Assembly: GCA_963722815.1 (NCBI GenBank)
Contig: CAVROM010000001.1
Span: 84,204-148,203, forward strand
DNA: 64,000 nt
Direction: 5' to 3'
From: DASQFQ01 sp963722815
GTDB taxonomy: Bacteria > Actinomycetota > Thermoleophilia > Solirubrobacterales > Solirubrobacteraceae
The notes under the pieces are model-generated. The model saw nothing but the letters and a program-made list of their open reading frames with translations. It was not told the DNA's origin and ran no database searches. Shown piece by piece: positions 16,901 through 26,683 of the stretch. Position numbers and translations under genes: made by a program. Each line of letters begins with the position of its first letter. Within the stretch, counting starts at the first letter, position 1.

Positions 16901-17764
16901 ATGCGCGTCACCCGGTCCCGCGAGCTCGTCGCCGAGGGCTACTCGCCCTCGGCGGTGGCGCGCGTGGCGCAGATCAGCCGCCAGGCGATCTATCGCGTCC
17001 CGAAACGCCGGCCGCCAGCGGCGCGGCGGGCGGGCCCGCCCGCCGGCGAGGTCGACGCCGCGATCATCGAGGTGGCCGAGGCCAACCAGACCGACGGCTA
17101 CCGGATGGTCTGCGCGCTCGTCACCCGCAAGCTCGGGCGGGCGGTCAACCGCAAGCGCGTGCTCAGGGTCATGCGCGAGCGGCGGCTGATCCAGCGTCGC
17201 CGGCGGCTGGATCGCCGCCGCCGGCCCGGGTTCTTTCAGGTCACGCGCCCGAACGAGCTCTGGCATCTGGACATGACCTCGGTCTGGGTCGCCGAGCACG
17301 GCTGGTGTTATCTGATGGCCGCGATCGATTGCTGCACCAGGGAGATCGTCGGCTGGCACCTCGAGCTGCGCTGCCGCGCGAAGGAGTCGATCGCGCTGGT
17401 TGAGCAAGCGGCCGCCGCGCGAGCGATCCGGCCTCAGACGCTGACGCTGGGCACCGACAACGGATCCGCGTTCACCGCCAGGGCATTCAAGCTCGTGCTC
17501 TCGGGCCTGGGGATCGCGCACCGCCGCGGCGGCTACCGCGACCCCGAGAGCCAGGCCTTCATCGAGTCCTGGTTCGGCAAGCTCAAAGAGCGCTGCGTCT
17601 GGCTGCACGAGTTCGAGACCCTCGACGAGGCCAGGGAGGTGATCGGCACTCACATCGACGGCTACCACCACCGCCCGCACAGCGGGCTGAACTACCGCAC
17701 GCCAGCCGAGGTCGCCCAGACCTGGGACGATGCCCTCGGAGACCTACAAACCCCCGCGGCCTGA
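16901..17764 (+). CDS. IS3-family OrfB (DDE transposase), intact
   Basis: The 287-residue protein has the HTH_21-like region (GYRMVCALVTRKLGRAVNRKRV) and an rve integrase core with D124 in WHLDMTSVW, D186 in LGTDNGSAF and E222 in FIESWFGKLKE, giving the exact D-D-35-E spacing. The C-terminal YHHRPHSGLNYRTPAEV is also typical. It begins 2 bp after orfA ends, in a different frame, so expression could use frameshifting or re-initiation. No disruption is visible. Confidence 0.93.
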   Translation: MRVTRSRELVAEGYSPSAVARVAQISRQAIYRVPKRRPPAARRAGPPAGEVDAAIIEVAEANQTDGYRMVCALVTRKLGRAVNRKRVLRVMRERRLIQRRRRLDRRRRPGFFQVTRPNELWHLDMTSVWVAEHGWCYLMAAIDCCTREIVGWHLELRCRAKESIALVEQAAAARAIRPQTLTLGTDNGSAFTARAFKLVLSGLGIAHRRGGYRDPESQAFIESWFGKLKERCVWLHEFETLDEAREVIGTHIDGYHHRPHSGLNYRTPAEVAQTWDDALGDLQTPAA

Positions 17765-17972
17765 GCTGACAACGCCGCCGGGGAGCAGGCCACCGGCCCC
17801 ACCCCCGCGACCCAACGGCCGACACAGGCGCCGTGGCAGCGCTCTCGCATCTGCCTCATCGCGACCGCGACGCCGCGCGAGCTTCCGCCGATCGCGCGCG
17901 CACGGTGTGCCCATGCGCCGGATGCAACGGCTCCGGCCGAGTGGGACTTCCGCTGGTCGGTGAGGAGTGGCG

Positions 17973-19348
17973 ATGGGCAGGCCGGCTGGTTGGATGACGG
18001 AGTTCACGGGCCGTTCGGCGATGAAGTCGCCGGGCAAGCCGTCGCATCGGCGCGAGGTCGAGCGGTGGTTTTGGCGTGAGATCGCCAAGGGCCTGAGCAC
18101 CGAGGACGCTGCTGCGGGCGGTCGGCGTCTCCTCGGCGGCTGGCGTCCGGTGGTTTCGCGAGCGTGGCGGGATGGCGACGCTCCTGCGCGACCCGGCCTC
18201 GTGCCGGTACTTGTGCTTTGCAGAGCGCGAGGAGATTGCGCTGCTGCGCGCCGAGGGCAAGGGCGTCAGGGAGATCGCGCGCGAGATCGGCCGGTCGCCG
18301 TCGACGATCTCGCGCGAGCTGCGCCGCAACGCGGCGACCCGGGGCGGCAAGCTGGAGTACCGGGCGTCGGTGGCGCAGTGGAAGGCCGAGCTCGTGGCGC
18401 GCCGCCCCAAGACGGCCAAGCTCGCCGCCGACGACCGGCTGCGCGAGTACGTGCAGGACCGGCTGGCCGGCAAGGTCCGTCGGCCCGACGGGACCGCGGT
18501 CGCTGGGCCGGCGGTCAAGCCGTGGAAGGGCCGCAACAAGCCGCGCCGTCAGGACCGCAGGTGGGCGAGGGCGTGGAGCCCGGAGCAGATCTCGGCCAGG
18601 CTGCGCGTCGACTTCCCCGATGATCCGTCGATGCGGATCTCGCCACGAGGCGATCTATCAGTCGTTGTTCGTGCAGGGCCGCGGCGCGCTGGCTCGCGAG
18701 CTGACCGCGTGCCTGCGCACCGGCCGCGCGCTGCGCGTCCCGCGGGCCCGGGTCGGCGCGCGCGGCAAGGGCTTCATCACGAGGAGGTGATGATCAGCCA
18801 GCGGCCCGCCGAGGCCGCTGATCGCGCCGTCCCGGGGCATTGGGAGGGCGACCTGATCATCGGGACCGACCGCTCGGCGATCGGCACGCTGGTCGAGCGG
18901 ACCAGCCGCTTCACGATGCTGTTGCACCTGCCGCCGCATGCCCGGGCGCGACGGCCCGCGCGTCAAGAACGGGCCGGCGGTCACCGGCGCCGGCGCGGAG
19001 GCCGTCCGCGACGCGATCACCGCCCAGCTCGGCGGGCTGCCCGAGCACTTGCGCCGCTCGCTGACCTGGGACCAGGGCGCCGAGCTGGCCCAGCACGCCC
19101 GGCTTCGAAGATCGACACCGGCCTGCAGGTGTACTTCTGCGACCCGCAGAGCCCCTGGCAGCGCGGCACCAACGAGAACACCAACGGGCTGCTCCGGCAG
19201 TACTTCCCCAAGGGCACCGACCTCGCGCGCCACAGCGCCCGATGACCTGGCCGCCGTCGCCGACGCGCTCAACAGCCGCCCGCGCAAGACGCTCGGATGG
19301 CGCACCCCCGCCGAGGTCCTCGACGAGCACCTCGCCGCCGCGGCCTGA
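17973..19348 (+). pseudogene. IS30-family transposase, multiply frameshifted
   Basis: Successive frames give the pieces of one protein: GRPAGWMTEFTGRSAMKSPG from ATG 17973, then the IS30 helix-turn-helix ICF-type block (YLCFAEREEIALLRAEGKGVREIAREIG, SPSTISRELRRNAA), HEAIYQSLFVQGRGAL, PGHWEGDLIIGTDRSAIGTLVER (first Asp), LTWDQGAELAQHA, and finally DDLAAVADALNSRPRKTLGWRTPAEVL. At least five shifts separate them (near 18,115, 18,645, 18,785, 18,950 and 19,100-19,230). The end IRs are not evident, and the element is inactive. Confidence 0.8.
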
Positions 19349-19509
19349 CGCGCGCCGCCCGACGAACACCGAACCACGCACCGCGGCGCCGCGGCGGCCG
19401 CGCGCGTGGCTATCGCCGCTGCGGCCCGCCCTACGGGCGAGCCTCCGCGACGACAGCCACGCCGCAACACATGCTTCTCCCGACGCGCAGCTTCACTCGC
19501 TACCGTCCG

Positions 19510-20428
19510 CTCACCGATAACCCGGTGTTGCGACGACCCCTTGAGTCCGGGCTGGCTGCCCTGGTCGGAATGCCAGATCAGCCCGGGCGCCGGCTGGCGC
19601 TGCGCGAGCGCCATTGCAGCGCGTCGGTGACGAGCTCGGTTCGCATGTGATCGGCCATACCCAGCCGACGATCCGGCGCGAGAAGACGTCCTGGACGGCG
19701 ACCAAGTACAGCCACCCCTCCCACGTTCTGAGGTAGGTGATGTCGGCGACCCAGAGCTGGTCGGGGGCCGCGGCGAGGAACGCGCGGTCGACGAGGTCCT
19801 CGCAGACGCGGACCCCGGGACCCGGATCGTCGTCCGCCCGCGCTTGCGCGCGACCATGCCGGTGACGCCGGCCTGGCGCATCAGCCGCTCGACGCGCTTG
19901 CGTCCGACCCTGACCCCGTCGGCCATCCGCAGCTCGGCGTGGATGCGCGGCGATCCGTAGACGTTGCGGTTCTCGCGGTGGATCTCGCGGATGCGCTCGG
20001 TCAGCCGCTCATCCTCGAGCGCTCGCGAGCGACGGCTCGCGCTTAGCCCAGGCGTTAAACCCCGACCGCGACACCTCGAGCACGCGGCACATTGTCTTGA
20101 CGGAGTGCTCGGCCCGCTTCGCCGCGATGAACCCGAACACCGTCACCGGGTCCCGCCGTCCTTGGCGAAGAAGGCCGCCGCTTTTTTCAGGATCTCCCGC
20201 TCCTCGGTGACCACTCGCAGCTCGCGACGCAGCCGTCGCAGCTCCTCACGTTCGTCGCTGTTCAGGCCGTCTCGGCGGCCCTCGTCGATGTCGATCTGAC
20301 GTGCCCCGCAGCGACTGAGGCGAGACGCCGAGCTCTGAAGCGAGCACGGGAACCGACTTGCCGCTGCGCCTGAGCAGCTCGACCGCCTCACGGCGGAACT
20401 CCAATGAATACGGCGCAGGCATGAACAC
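19510..20428 (-). pseudogene. IS3-family element, copy 2, truncated and frameshifted
   Basis: OrfA starts MFMPAPYSLEFRREAVELLR at 20428 and, after a shift near 20,310, continues ELRRLRRELRVVTEEREILKKA. OrfB pieces include FGFIAAKRAEHSVKTMCRVL, YGSPRIHAELR, VGRKRVERLMRQAGVTGM, LWVADITYLRTWEGWLYLVAVQD (first Asp) and LIWHSDQGSQ (second Asp). The sequence then stops resembling the family at about 19,510, so the C-terminal Glu region is gone. A terminal-repeat-like TGTCCACGAAACCGGGGGAA at 20,469-20,488 marks the orfA-side end. Confidence 0.78.
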
Positions 20429-20651
20429 TGATCCTCACTGCCAGACCAGACGGCCCAGCGATCAAGTGTCCACGAAACCGGGGGAACTCCAGTGGACTCG
20501 CACGCGCATTAGGTTGCGTGTCTGCCAACCGATCTCCTCTGGGTTACTCCTTGCGTTGCGCCCTCTTGCCGCTCAGTATGAGAGGGGCACCCAGTCACAG
20601 CCTCGAGCAGCCCAAGATGCGCAGCCCTCTCTCCCGAACATACTGTTGTTG

Positions 20652-21794
20652 ATGATCTTGTCGCAGGGCGTTTCTGAGCTCTTCGGCGTGCCCCCCGCGT
20701 TTCTCGCGGCCATCGTTGGCGCACTCGTGACACTAGGAACCCTCCTACTGAGCGGTCGGGCGGAGGCGCTCAAGCTTCGGAGTCAGTACCGATGGAAGGA
20801 GCGCGCGGAACTACGGTCGCTCATTGGTGACTTCCACGGCAGGATGCTCGAGACTGCGATCGACTGGGACCGGAGGATGTGGCAACTCTACGCCGACGAT
20901 GGATGTGGCTGCGCAACCGGGAGGACGGAACGGACTTCAAAGTGGCCGACTTTGCCCGAGGCGAGCAGTATCTGTTTCGTTCGTACGTCTTCCGGTTCCT
21001 CTCACTCTGCGCCATCGCGCGGAAGTTCGAGACCCAGGCAATCTACATCGACGCGCGGGCGAAGATCGCACGTAAACGAGACCTTGAGTTCTACAAGTAT
21101 GCAAAGGCGCTGCTGTGGGCGATGACGTACGCCGACTTGACTCCCCAGGACGGAATGCCGGGTCGCGACCATTTTCCGAACGACCAATTTCGGCCGTTGC
21201 TCGATCTGTGTTACCGCCAAGATGGCAAGGGTCCTGATGGCAAGGACTTACCAGCAACGAAAGTGGGCGACAATGACCTGATCTTCGACTTCAGGCGCTT
21301 CGGCGCGATCGCCGGACACGTCACCCAGGTCGACGAGAACGCCGACCAAGAATGGCGTGACATGCAGAAGGCGTTTAGCTACTTCAACGGGTTGAAGCGA
21401 GAGGACCGCTGGGAGGAGACCTGCGCTACCGCTGGGACCGCCTCGTCGTGCTCCACCTGCTCACCATCGGTTTATCGACACCTTTGGCTACGACTGGCAG
21501 AAGAAGGACGCGAGAGAGATCGAGAGTGCGGTGAACGAGCTGCGATACGCCTGCGTTGCCGCGGCATTTCACCGCAATATCCGCCAGCTCGGGCTCGACG
21601 ACCAGAGCAAGATGCAGGAGATCGAGCGCCTGTTGCGTAAGCGCAGCATGACGTCGTCCTCCTGCGATGACTGCCAGCACCGTAAGGCAATCGGCGACGG
21701 CACGTCCCTTCCGCGTCCCTGCCCGGGACCGCACGCCCGCCCACTGAAGACCGTACGGGGCGTTGCCGCGACCGAGGTGGAGGCCGGGGACTGA
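20652..21794 (+). pseudogene. Membrane-anchored protein of unknown function, two frameshifts
   Basis: From ATG 20652 the product starts with a membrane segment (PPAFLAAIVGALVTLGTLLL) followed by a long charged helix (LKLRSQYRWKERAELRSLIG). Near 20,895 the frame moves to WMWLRNREDGTDFKVADFARG and FYKYAKALLWAMTYADLTP. Near 21,415 it moves again to YRWDRLVVLHLLTIGFIDTFGYDWQ and NELRYACVAAAFHRNIRQLG, ending at 21,794. Together this is a ~370-residue protein with one N-terminal anchor and a cytoplasmic alpha-helical domain. I do not recognise the family. GC content is lower than the neighbours, suggesting acquisition. Confidence 0.6.
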
Positions 21795-21803
21795 CCAGAG
21801 CGG

Positions 21804-22157
21804 ATGCCTCCGGGTTACGCGGAGGCGCAGCAGCTGGAGCGGGCGCGCTGGCGGCGCTCGACCCGAAGCCGCCGGGTGGCGCCGGCCAACGGCGCTCGAA
21901 GGGGGGCGGGCCCGGCCGTTTGAGACGTCCAAGGGACGGGCGGGCGTGTACGGCGCGGCGCGAACCGCGAGGTCCTCGCTGCCGTGCGCGAATGGCCCGG
22001 TACGACGGCGCGGCAGATCACCGACCTCACGGGGATCGAGCGGGTGACCGTTGCGAGAACGCTCACCGGGCTCGCCGCCACCGGCGTGCTCGAGCGCGGC
22101 GAGCTGCCCGGGGGCGGGGTCGGGTTCCGGCCCGCCCGCGCTGGGGCAGCGGACTGA
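21804..22157 (+). pseudogene. Winged-helix regulator with an in-frame stop
   Basis: The frame from ATG 21804 reads a basic N-terminus (QLERARWRRSTRSRRVAP), hits TGA at 21,921-21,923, and in the same frame continues GANREVLAAVREWPGTTARQI, DLTGIERVTVARTLTGLAATG and VLERGELPGGGVGF to 22,157. The second part is a clear MarR/IclR-like winged helix of the short kind common in this group. Either the stop is a nonsense mutation or a shorter product starts at an unconventional codon after it. Confidence 0.55.
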
Positions 22158-22389
22158 TCGGTCACTGTTCGTCGGCACCAGGAGCGCCCGTCGCGGAGCG
22201 CGTTGACGCTACGGCGCCGATACGCTCGCGGGCGCACTGAGCAATCGCCCGGTGCCGCGGGCCGGGACGCTCCACCGTCCCCGGCCCGCCCTTGTTGGTG
22301 GCGAGCTGGACCCTGGCTAGCCTGCAATCGCAGGCCGCGCTAGATGTTGAGCCCGGTGACCTTCCGAACGCGGTCGATGGTGGCATCGC

Positions 22390-23216
22390 TGGAAGCTCGC
22401 CAGCGAGGCCGAGCGTGCGTCGTGGGCGCGTCTGCGGACGCGCCCGCGCCGCGGCCGCGGTCGTGTCCGTGGGCGCTGACCGCCGAGGCTGAGCAGGCGA
22501 TCCTGACGCGCGGGAGAAGACCCACTACGGGCCGATGCGGCTGCAGTTTTTGACCGGCCGGCATCGTTCGACGATCTGAGAAGGTGCTCGCGCGTCACAG
22601 CGTCTCGCGTCGGCGCCGCAGCCAGCCGCGGCAGAGCAGCCGCCGCTATGAGTGGGCCGAGGCCGGCGCGCTGTTGCACATCGACGCGTTCGAGCTGCCC
22701 AAGTTCGACGTCCCGGGCATGGGCGACCGGCGAGCGCGCCGAGCAGCACAAGACCCGCCGAGCCGGCAAGGTCAAGTGATCGGCGTCATCGACGACCACA
22801 CCCGCCTGGCCTACTGCGAGCTGCACAGCGCCGAGACCGCGCTCACCGTCTCGGCCACCCTGCGGCGCGCCGCCGACTGGTTCACCGAGCAGGGCTGCGG
22901 GCCCGTCCAGGCGGTCATGAGCGACAACGCCAAGTGCTACGCCACCAGCCACGCGTTCCGCGACACCCTCGCCGAGCTCGGCGCCCGCCACATCCTCATC
23001 CCGCCCTACACACCGCGCTGGAACGGCAAGATCGAACGCTTCTTCGGCACCCTCGACACCGAATGGGCACACGGCCGCGTCTGGCCCGACAGCACCCGAC
23101 GCGACCGCGCCCTGGCATCCTTCATCCGCTACTACAACCGCCGCCGGCCCCACTCAGCCGCCGGCGGCCGACCACCCATCACCCGCGTTCACCAAGTCCG
23201 CGAGCAGGACAGCTGA
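22390..23216 (+). pseudogene. IS481-family transposase, degraded
   Basis: The rve core is well preserved: ALLHIDAFELPKFDVPG (first Asp), VIGVIDDHTRLAYCELHSAE, AVMSDNAKCYATSHAF (second Asp), and IPPYTPRWNGKIERFFGTL (Glu), ending FIRYYNRRRPHSAAGGRPP. The N-terminal part is broken: THYGPMRLQFLTGRHRSTI runs into a TGA near 22,577, and a frameshift lies near 22,750 after GMGDR. The helix-turn-helix N-terminus is barely recognisable, so the left limit is approximate. Ends and target duplication are not visible. Confidence 0.78.
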
Positions 23217-23496
23217 TATGGACGGCCGTTTGTCAAGTTGGCAGCACGAAAGGCCCTGCTCCGGCGGGTCTTTTTGTTGGTCGAGGGGGCGGCGGGTCGG
23301 CCCGGGTTGCGCGACGCGCGGTCAGGCTGATATTCGCGGATCCGGGTGGCCGCAGGACCGGGTTTCGTCTCAGCGCCCGCGGTCTAGGATCGAGCGTGGC
23401 CCCGTGGGGTTGCTCATAGCTGAATCGCGGATGCGCTGGCGCGAAGTGGGGCCGTCCCTGCCGCCTCCTCGACCAACGTCGTGCTGTTGGCCGGGG

Positions 23497-24580
23497 TCAG
23501 TCGGCGGTGGTGACCGCCCAGCAGAACCCGGCCAGCTCCCGGCCGACCGCGACCGCGACGATCGTGCGCCGCTTGCCGCGCTGGGCGTCGAGGCGCTGCC
23601 AGGTCCGATGCAGGCGTCGCTGGGCTTGCCAGCTGATCGCGGTCACGTGCTGAGGCTGGCCGTCCTGGCGGCGCGCGAGCTCGCGTCCGACCCGGGGCGC
23701 CTTGCGGTAGTGCCAGGCGGCCTCGACCAGCAGCCGGCGGGCGTGCTGGCTGCCGGACTTCGTGATCGACCCGAGCCGGCGCTTGTCGCCGGTTGAGTGC
23801 TCTGACGGGACCATCCCGAGGTAGCTCATCAACTGCCCGGGCCGTCGGAAGCGATCGAAGTCGCCGATCTCGGCGCAGAGCCCGAGCGCCGAGAGCGTGT
23901 CGATGCCGCGCAAACAGCGCAGCCGCGCGACTTCGTCGGCCCACGGCGAGCCAGCGATCAGGGCCGTCATCTGGCGCTCGAGGCTGTCGCGGCGGACGAG
24001 GAGGGCGTCGATCGCGCCGAGACTGTCTTCGAGGGACGATCTGCGCGACCGGCTCCCCCAGCGTGACGGCAGCCAGCCACTGCCGGTGCGCCTGGGTCCA
24101 GTTGTTGCCCGCCCACCGAACGTCGTGACGCAGCAGCAGCTTGCCGACCCGGTGGCGCATCCGCATCAAATCGCCCCGCAGATCCTCACGGGCCCGGACG
24201 AGATCTCGCAACGCTTCCTCATCGGTCGCCGGGACCCGCACCGGGTGCAACTCGCCGGCCATCAACAACCGCGCCAACCGCTCGGCGTCGCGACGGTCAG
24301 TCTTGACGCGATCCTGCGGCGCCTGCGGGATCTTGCCCGGCGCCGCGACCACGCACCCCACGCCCATCCCAGCCAACTCACGCGCGAGCCCGAACCCCGT
24401 CGGCCCAGCCTCATAGGCCACCCGAGCCGGCCCTGGCAACGCCCGACAGAACGCCGCGACCTCGCTCGTCTGACCCGACAACCGCGCGAAGCGCAACTCA
24501 CCCGACTCGCCGTCGATCGTCGCAGCGATCACCTTCGCCGCGTGGACATCCAGACCAGCCCAGCTGCGAACCTGTGCCAT
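23497..24580 (-). pseudogene. IS110-family transposase, copy 3, one frameshift
   Basis: It starts MAQVRSWAGLDVHAAKVIAA at 24580 and includes VAYEAGPTGFGLARELAG, KTDRRDAERLARLL and the GEPVAQIV segment. There one extra C (near 24,034) breaks the frame. The remainder, LEDSLGAID then MTALIAGSPWADEVARLRCL, GIDTLSALGLCAEIGDF, SYLGMVPSEHSTGDKRRLG and HYRKAPRVGREL, runs in the next frame to the stop at 23,497. Apart from that single base it is full length (about 360 residues), so it was inactivated recently or the base is a sequencing error. Confidence 0.83.
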
Positions 24581-24660
24581 GTCGGCACCCCCATGATTGC
24601 GGTCGCCGCCGAGGCCACTCCTCGACGGTCAACCCGCGCACCTCATGCGCGGGTGCCGAC
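24581..24660 (-). ncRNA. Hairpin-rich leader of IS110 copy 3, possible bridge RNA
   Basis: Directly upstream of the transposase start, GTCGGCACC (24,581-24,589) pairs with GGTGCCGAC (24,652-24,660). An inner perfect 9-bp inverted repeat, ACCCGCGCA-CCTCA-TGCGCGGGT, lies at 24,632-24,654 (the two helices compete for the GGT). Bridge RNAs of IS110-group elements are encoded in this position; the assignment is by location and foldability only. Confidence 0.35.
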
Positions 24661-25045
24661 CCTCACATCCTCAGCGGACGATCAGCCCGACCGGCCATAT
24701 GGTCTAGGCCCTCGACAGAGGTGAGGACCAGCGTCACATTGGCGAATATTGTGTCGGTCAGCCGCCGGAATGTCTGGCGGGCTCGCGTCCTCTCGTGGCT
24801 GTGGGTGCCCCCTGATCGGGCTGATCGCGGGGTAGGCCAGGGAAGCCGCAGGGAGGATGACGATCCTGGCCGTCCCTGCGACAGCGCAGCCGCAGGCCCG
24901 GAGCTCGGTCACGATGTTGTGTACGTCGTGGTTGGGGTTTGCATAGACTCGTTCACGCCGTCCATCGGCGTACTGCCACCAAGGTTGTTGGCGGTCGGGC
25001 GCGCCGCAAGAAAAGTTGGGGGCTGAACCCCAAGCGCTTACTGGG
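24661..25045. other. Gene remnant between IS110 copy 3 and IS256 copy 2
   Basis: No intact gene. On the minus strand one frame reads PDRQQPWWQYADGRRERVYA then NPNHDVHNIVTELRACG before losing coherence, which looks like a decayed protein-coding segment of unknown family. The IS256 element cuts into its upstream side. Confidence 0.35.
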
Positions 25046-26559
25046 GAGGTTGTCCCGTAGCTCGTAGAACTTGATGGACGGCGGTCCTCCCGCCTCGTCC
25101 GCTGCTGTTGGCAGCGTGGCGAGTGCGAACAAGTCCATCGAGACAGGAGGACCGCCATGGGAACCGTAGATCACGTCGCCGACGAGGTGGTCGGCGCGGG
25201 CCGTATCGAGCGGCTGCCGCAACGGGTTCAGGACGCGCTGGGTGAGCTGGCCGGCGCAGCGAAGGAAGGGCTGCTGGCGCTGAGCGTCGGCGTCGGGCTG
25301 GGCGTGCTGCACGAGATCATGGAAGCCGAGGTCGACGAGGTCGTCGGCCCGAAGGGCAGACACGATCCCGACCGCGCCGCGGTCCGCCACGGCCACGAGA
25401 GCGGCGAGGTCACGCTCGGGGGCCGCCGGGTGCCGGTCAGCCGGCCGCGCGCCCGGACCGCCGACGGCGAGCGCGAGGTCGAGTTAGACACCTATGCGCA
25501 CTTCGCGGCGCGTGACCAGCTCGCCGACGTGATGCTCGAGCGGATGCTGGCCGGCGTCTCGACGCGCCGCTACGCGCGGACCGGTGAGCCGGTCGGCAGC
25601 GACATCGACGAGCTCGCCCGGTCGACGAGCAAGTCGGCGGTCAGCCGCGAGTTCGTTTCGCGCACGCGCGAGCACCTCATCGATCTCATGTCGCGGCCGC
25701 TCGGGGACCTGCGCCTCGCGGTGGTGATGCTCGACGGCATCGAGCTCAAGGGCCGCTGCTGCGTCGTCTGCCTCGGCATCGACACCGACGGCATCAAGCA
25801 CCCGCTCGGGCTGTGGGACGGGTCCACCGAGAACGCCACCGTCGCGACCACGCTGCTCTCGAACCTCACCGGCCGCGGCCTCGATGTCGACCAGGGCGTG
25901 CTCGTCGTGCTCGACGGCGGCAAGGCGCTGCGCAAGGCCGTCAACGACGTCTTCGGCGTCCACACCCCGGTCCAGCGCTGCGTCCGCCACAAGGAACGCA
26001 ACGTGCTCGATCACCTGCCCGAGCACCAGCGCGACACCGTCCGCCGCCGGCTGCGCGGAGCTTGGGCGCTCGACGACCACGACGCCGCCCTGCAACGGTT
26101 GCGCGTGCTCGCCGACGAGCTCGCACGCACCGATCCGGGCGCCGCCGCGTCGCTGCGTCGAGGGCATGCACGAAACGCTGACCGTGACCAGGCTCGGCGT
26201 GACCGGCCAGCTCAAGCGCACGCTCGCATCGACGAACCCATGCGAGTCGATGATCGAGACCGTCCGCCGCACCAGCCGCAACGTCAAGCGCTGGAAGAAC
26301 GGCGACATGTGCCTCAGGTGGACCGCCGCCGGCATGCTCGAAGCCGAGCAGCAGTTCCGCAAGATCATCGGCTTCAACGACCTCGCCAAGCTCGCCATCG
26401 CCGTCGAGCAAGACGTCGCCGCCAAGCGTGCCGCCGCCTTCACCAGCCAGCCGCTAAACGCCTCACCGACCGCGGCGCCGGAGGTCGCCGCTACCACCGC
26501 CTGAGATAATTCACTCAAGGACCGCCGTCACGAAGTTCCACGACGAGCGGGACATCCTC
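25046..26559. mobile_element. IS256-family insertion sequence, copy 2 (no target duplication)
   Basis: It has the same inverted ends as copy 1: GAGGTTGTCCCG at the left and CGGGACATCCTC at the right. The flanks differ (TTACTGGG on the left, GAGACCAG on the right), so no target duplication survives. The right flank is exactly where copy 1 of the large duplicated block begins. A rearrangement through this element is therefore likely. Confidence 0.85.
25157..26504 (+). pseudogene. IS256-family transposase, copy 2, frameshifted
   Basis: It starts at ATG 25157 after GGAGG and is closely similar to the intact copy on the minus strand at 11,630-12,976 (AKEGLLALSVGVGLGVLHEI, SRPRARTADGEREVELD, MLDGIELKGRCCVVCLGID, VLVVLDGGKALRKAV). 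One extra base near 26,158 (CGTCGAGGGC where CGTGAGGGC is expected) shifts the end. GMHETLTVTRLGVTGQLKRT and NPCESMIETVRRTSRNVKRW, with the catalytic Glu, are in another frame ending at 26,504. Confidence 0.88.
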
Positions 26560-26657
26560 GAGACCAGGGAGGATGCGTTCCAGGAGGCTTGCGTGCGGGC
26601 TGAGCGTTCGTGTCGCGGGCAGAGTGAGGGCGAGGTCTTCACGTGGCTCAGTACGAC

Positions 26658-26683
26658 TACCTTACGTACCTTAGATACTAAGG
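26658..26683. promoter_or_regulatory. CCTTACGTA-type palindromic element (site 1, copy 1)
   Basis: CCTTACGTACCTTAGATACTAAGG contains two CCTTA half-sites and one TAAGG half-site; CCTTA-N5-TAAGG is a perfect inverted repeat. It overlaps the stop of the cassette's last gene. Related palindromes occur at 30,297 and 32,973 and at equivalent places in the second copy. Confidence 0.4.

Larger units (their letters stand above)
16466..17792 (+). mobile_element. IS3-family insertion sequence, copy 1 (complete)
   Basis: The ends TGGCCTGCTCCCCG...GCGTTGTCAG (left) and its inverted counterpart CTGACAACGCC...GGGGAGCAGGCCA (right) form terminal repeats of about 29 bp with few mismatches. CCGG flanks both ends (16,462-16,465 and 17,793-17,796), consistent with a 4-bp target duplication. 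Two overlapping-phase genes, orfA and orfB, fill the element. Confidence 0.85.
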
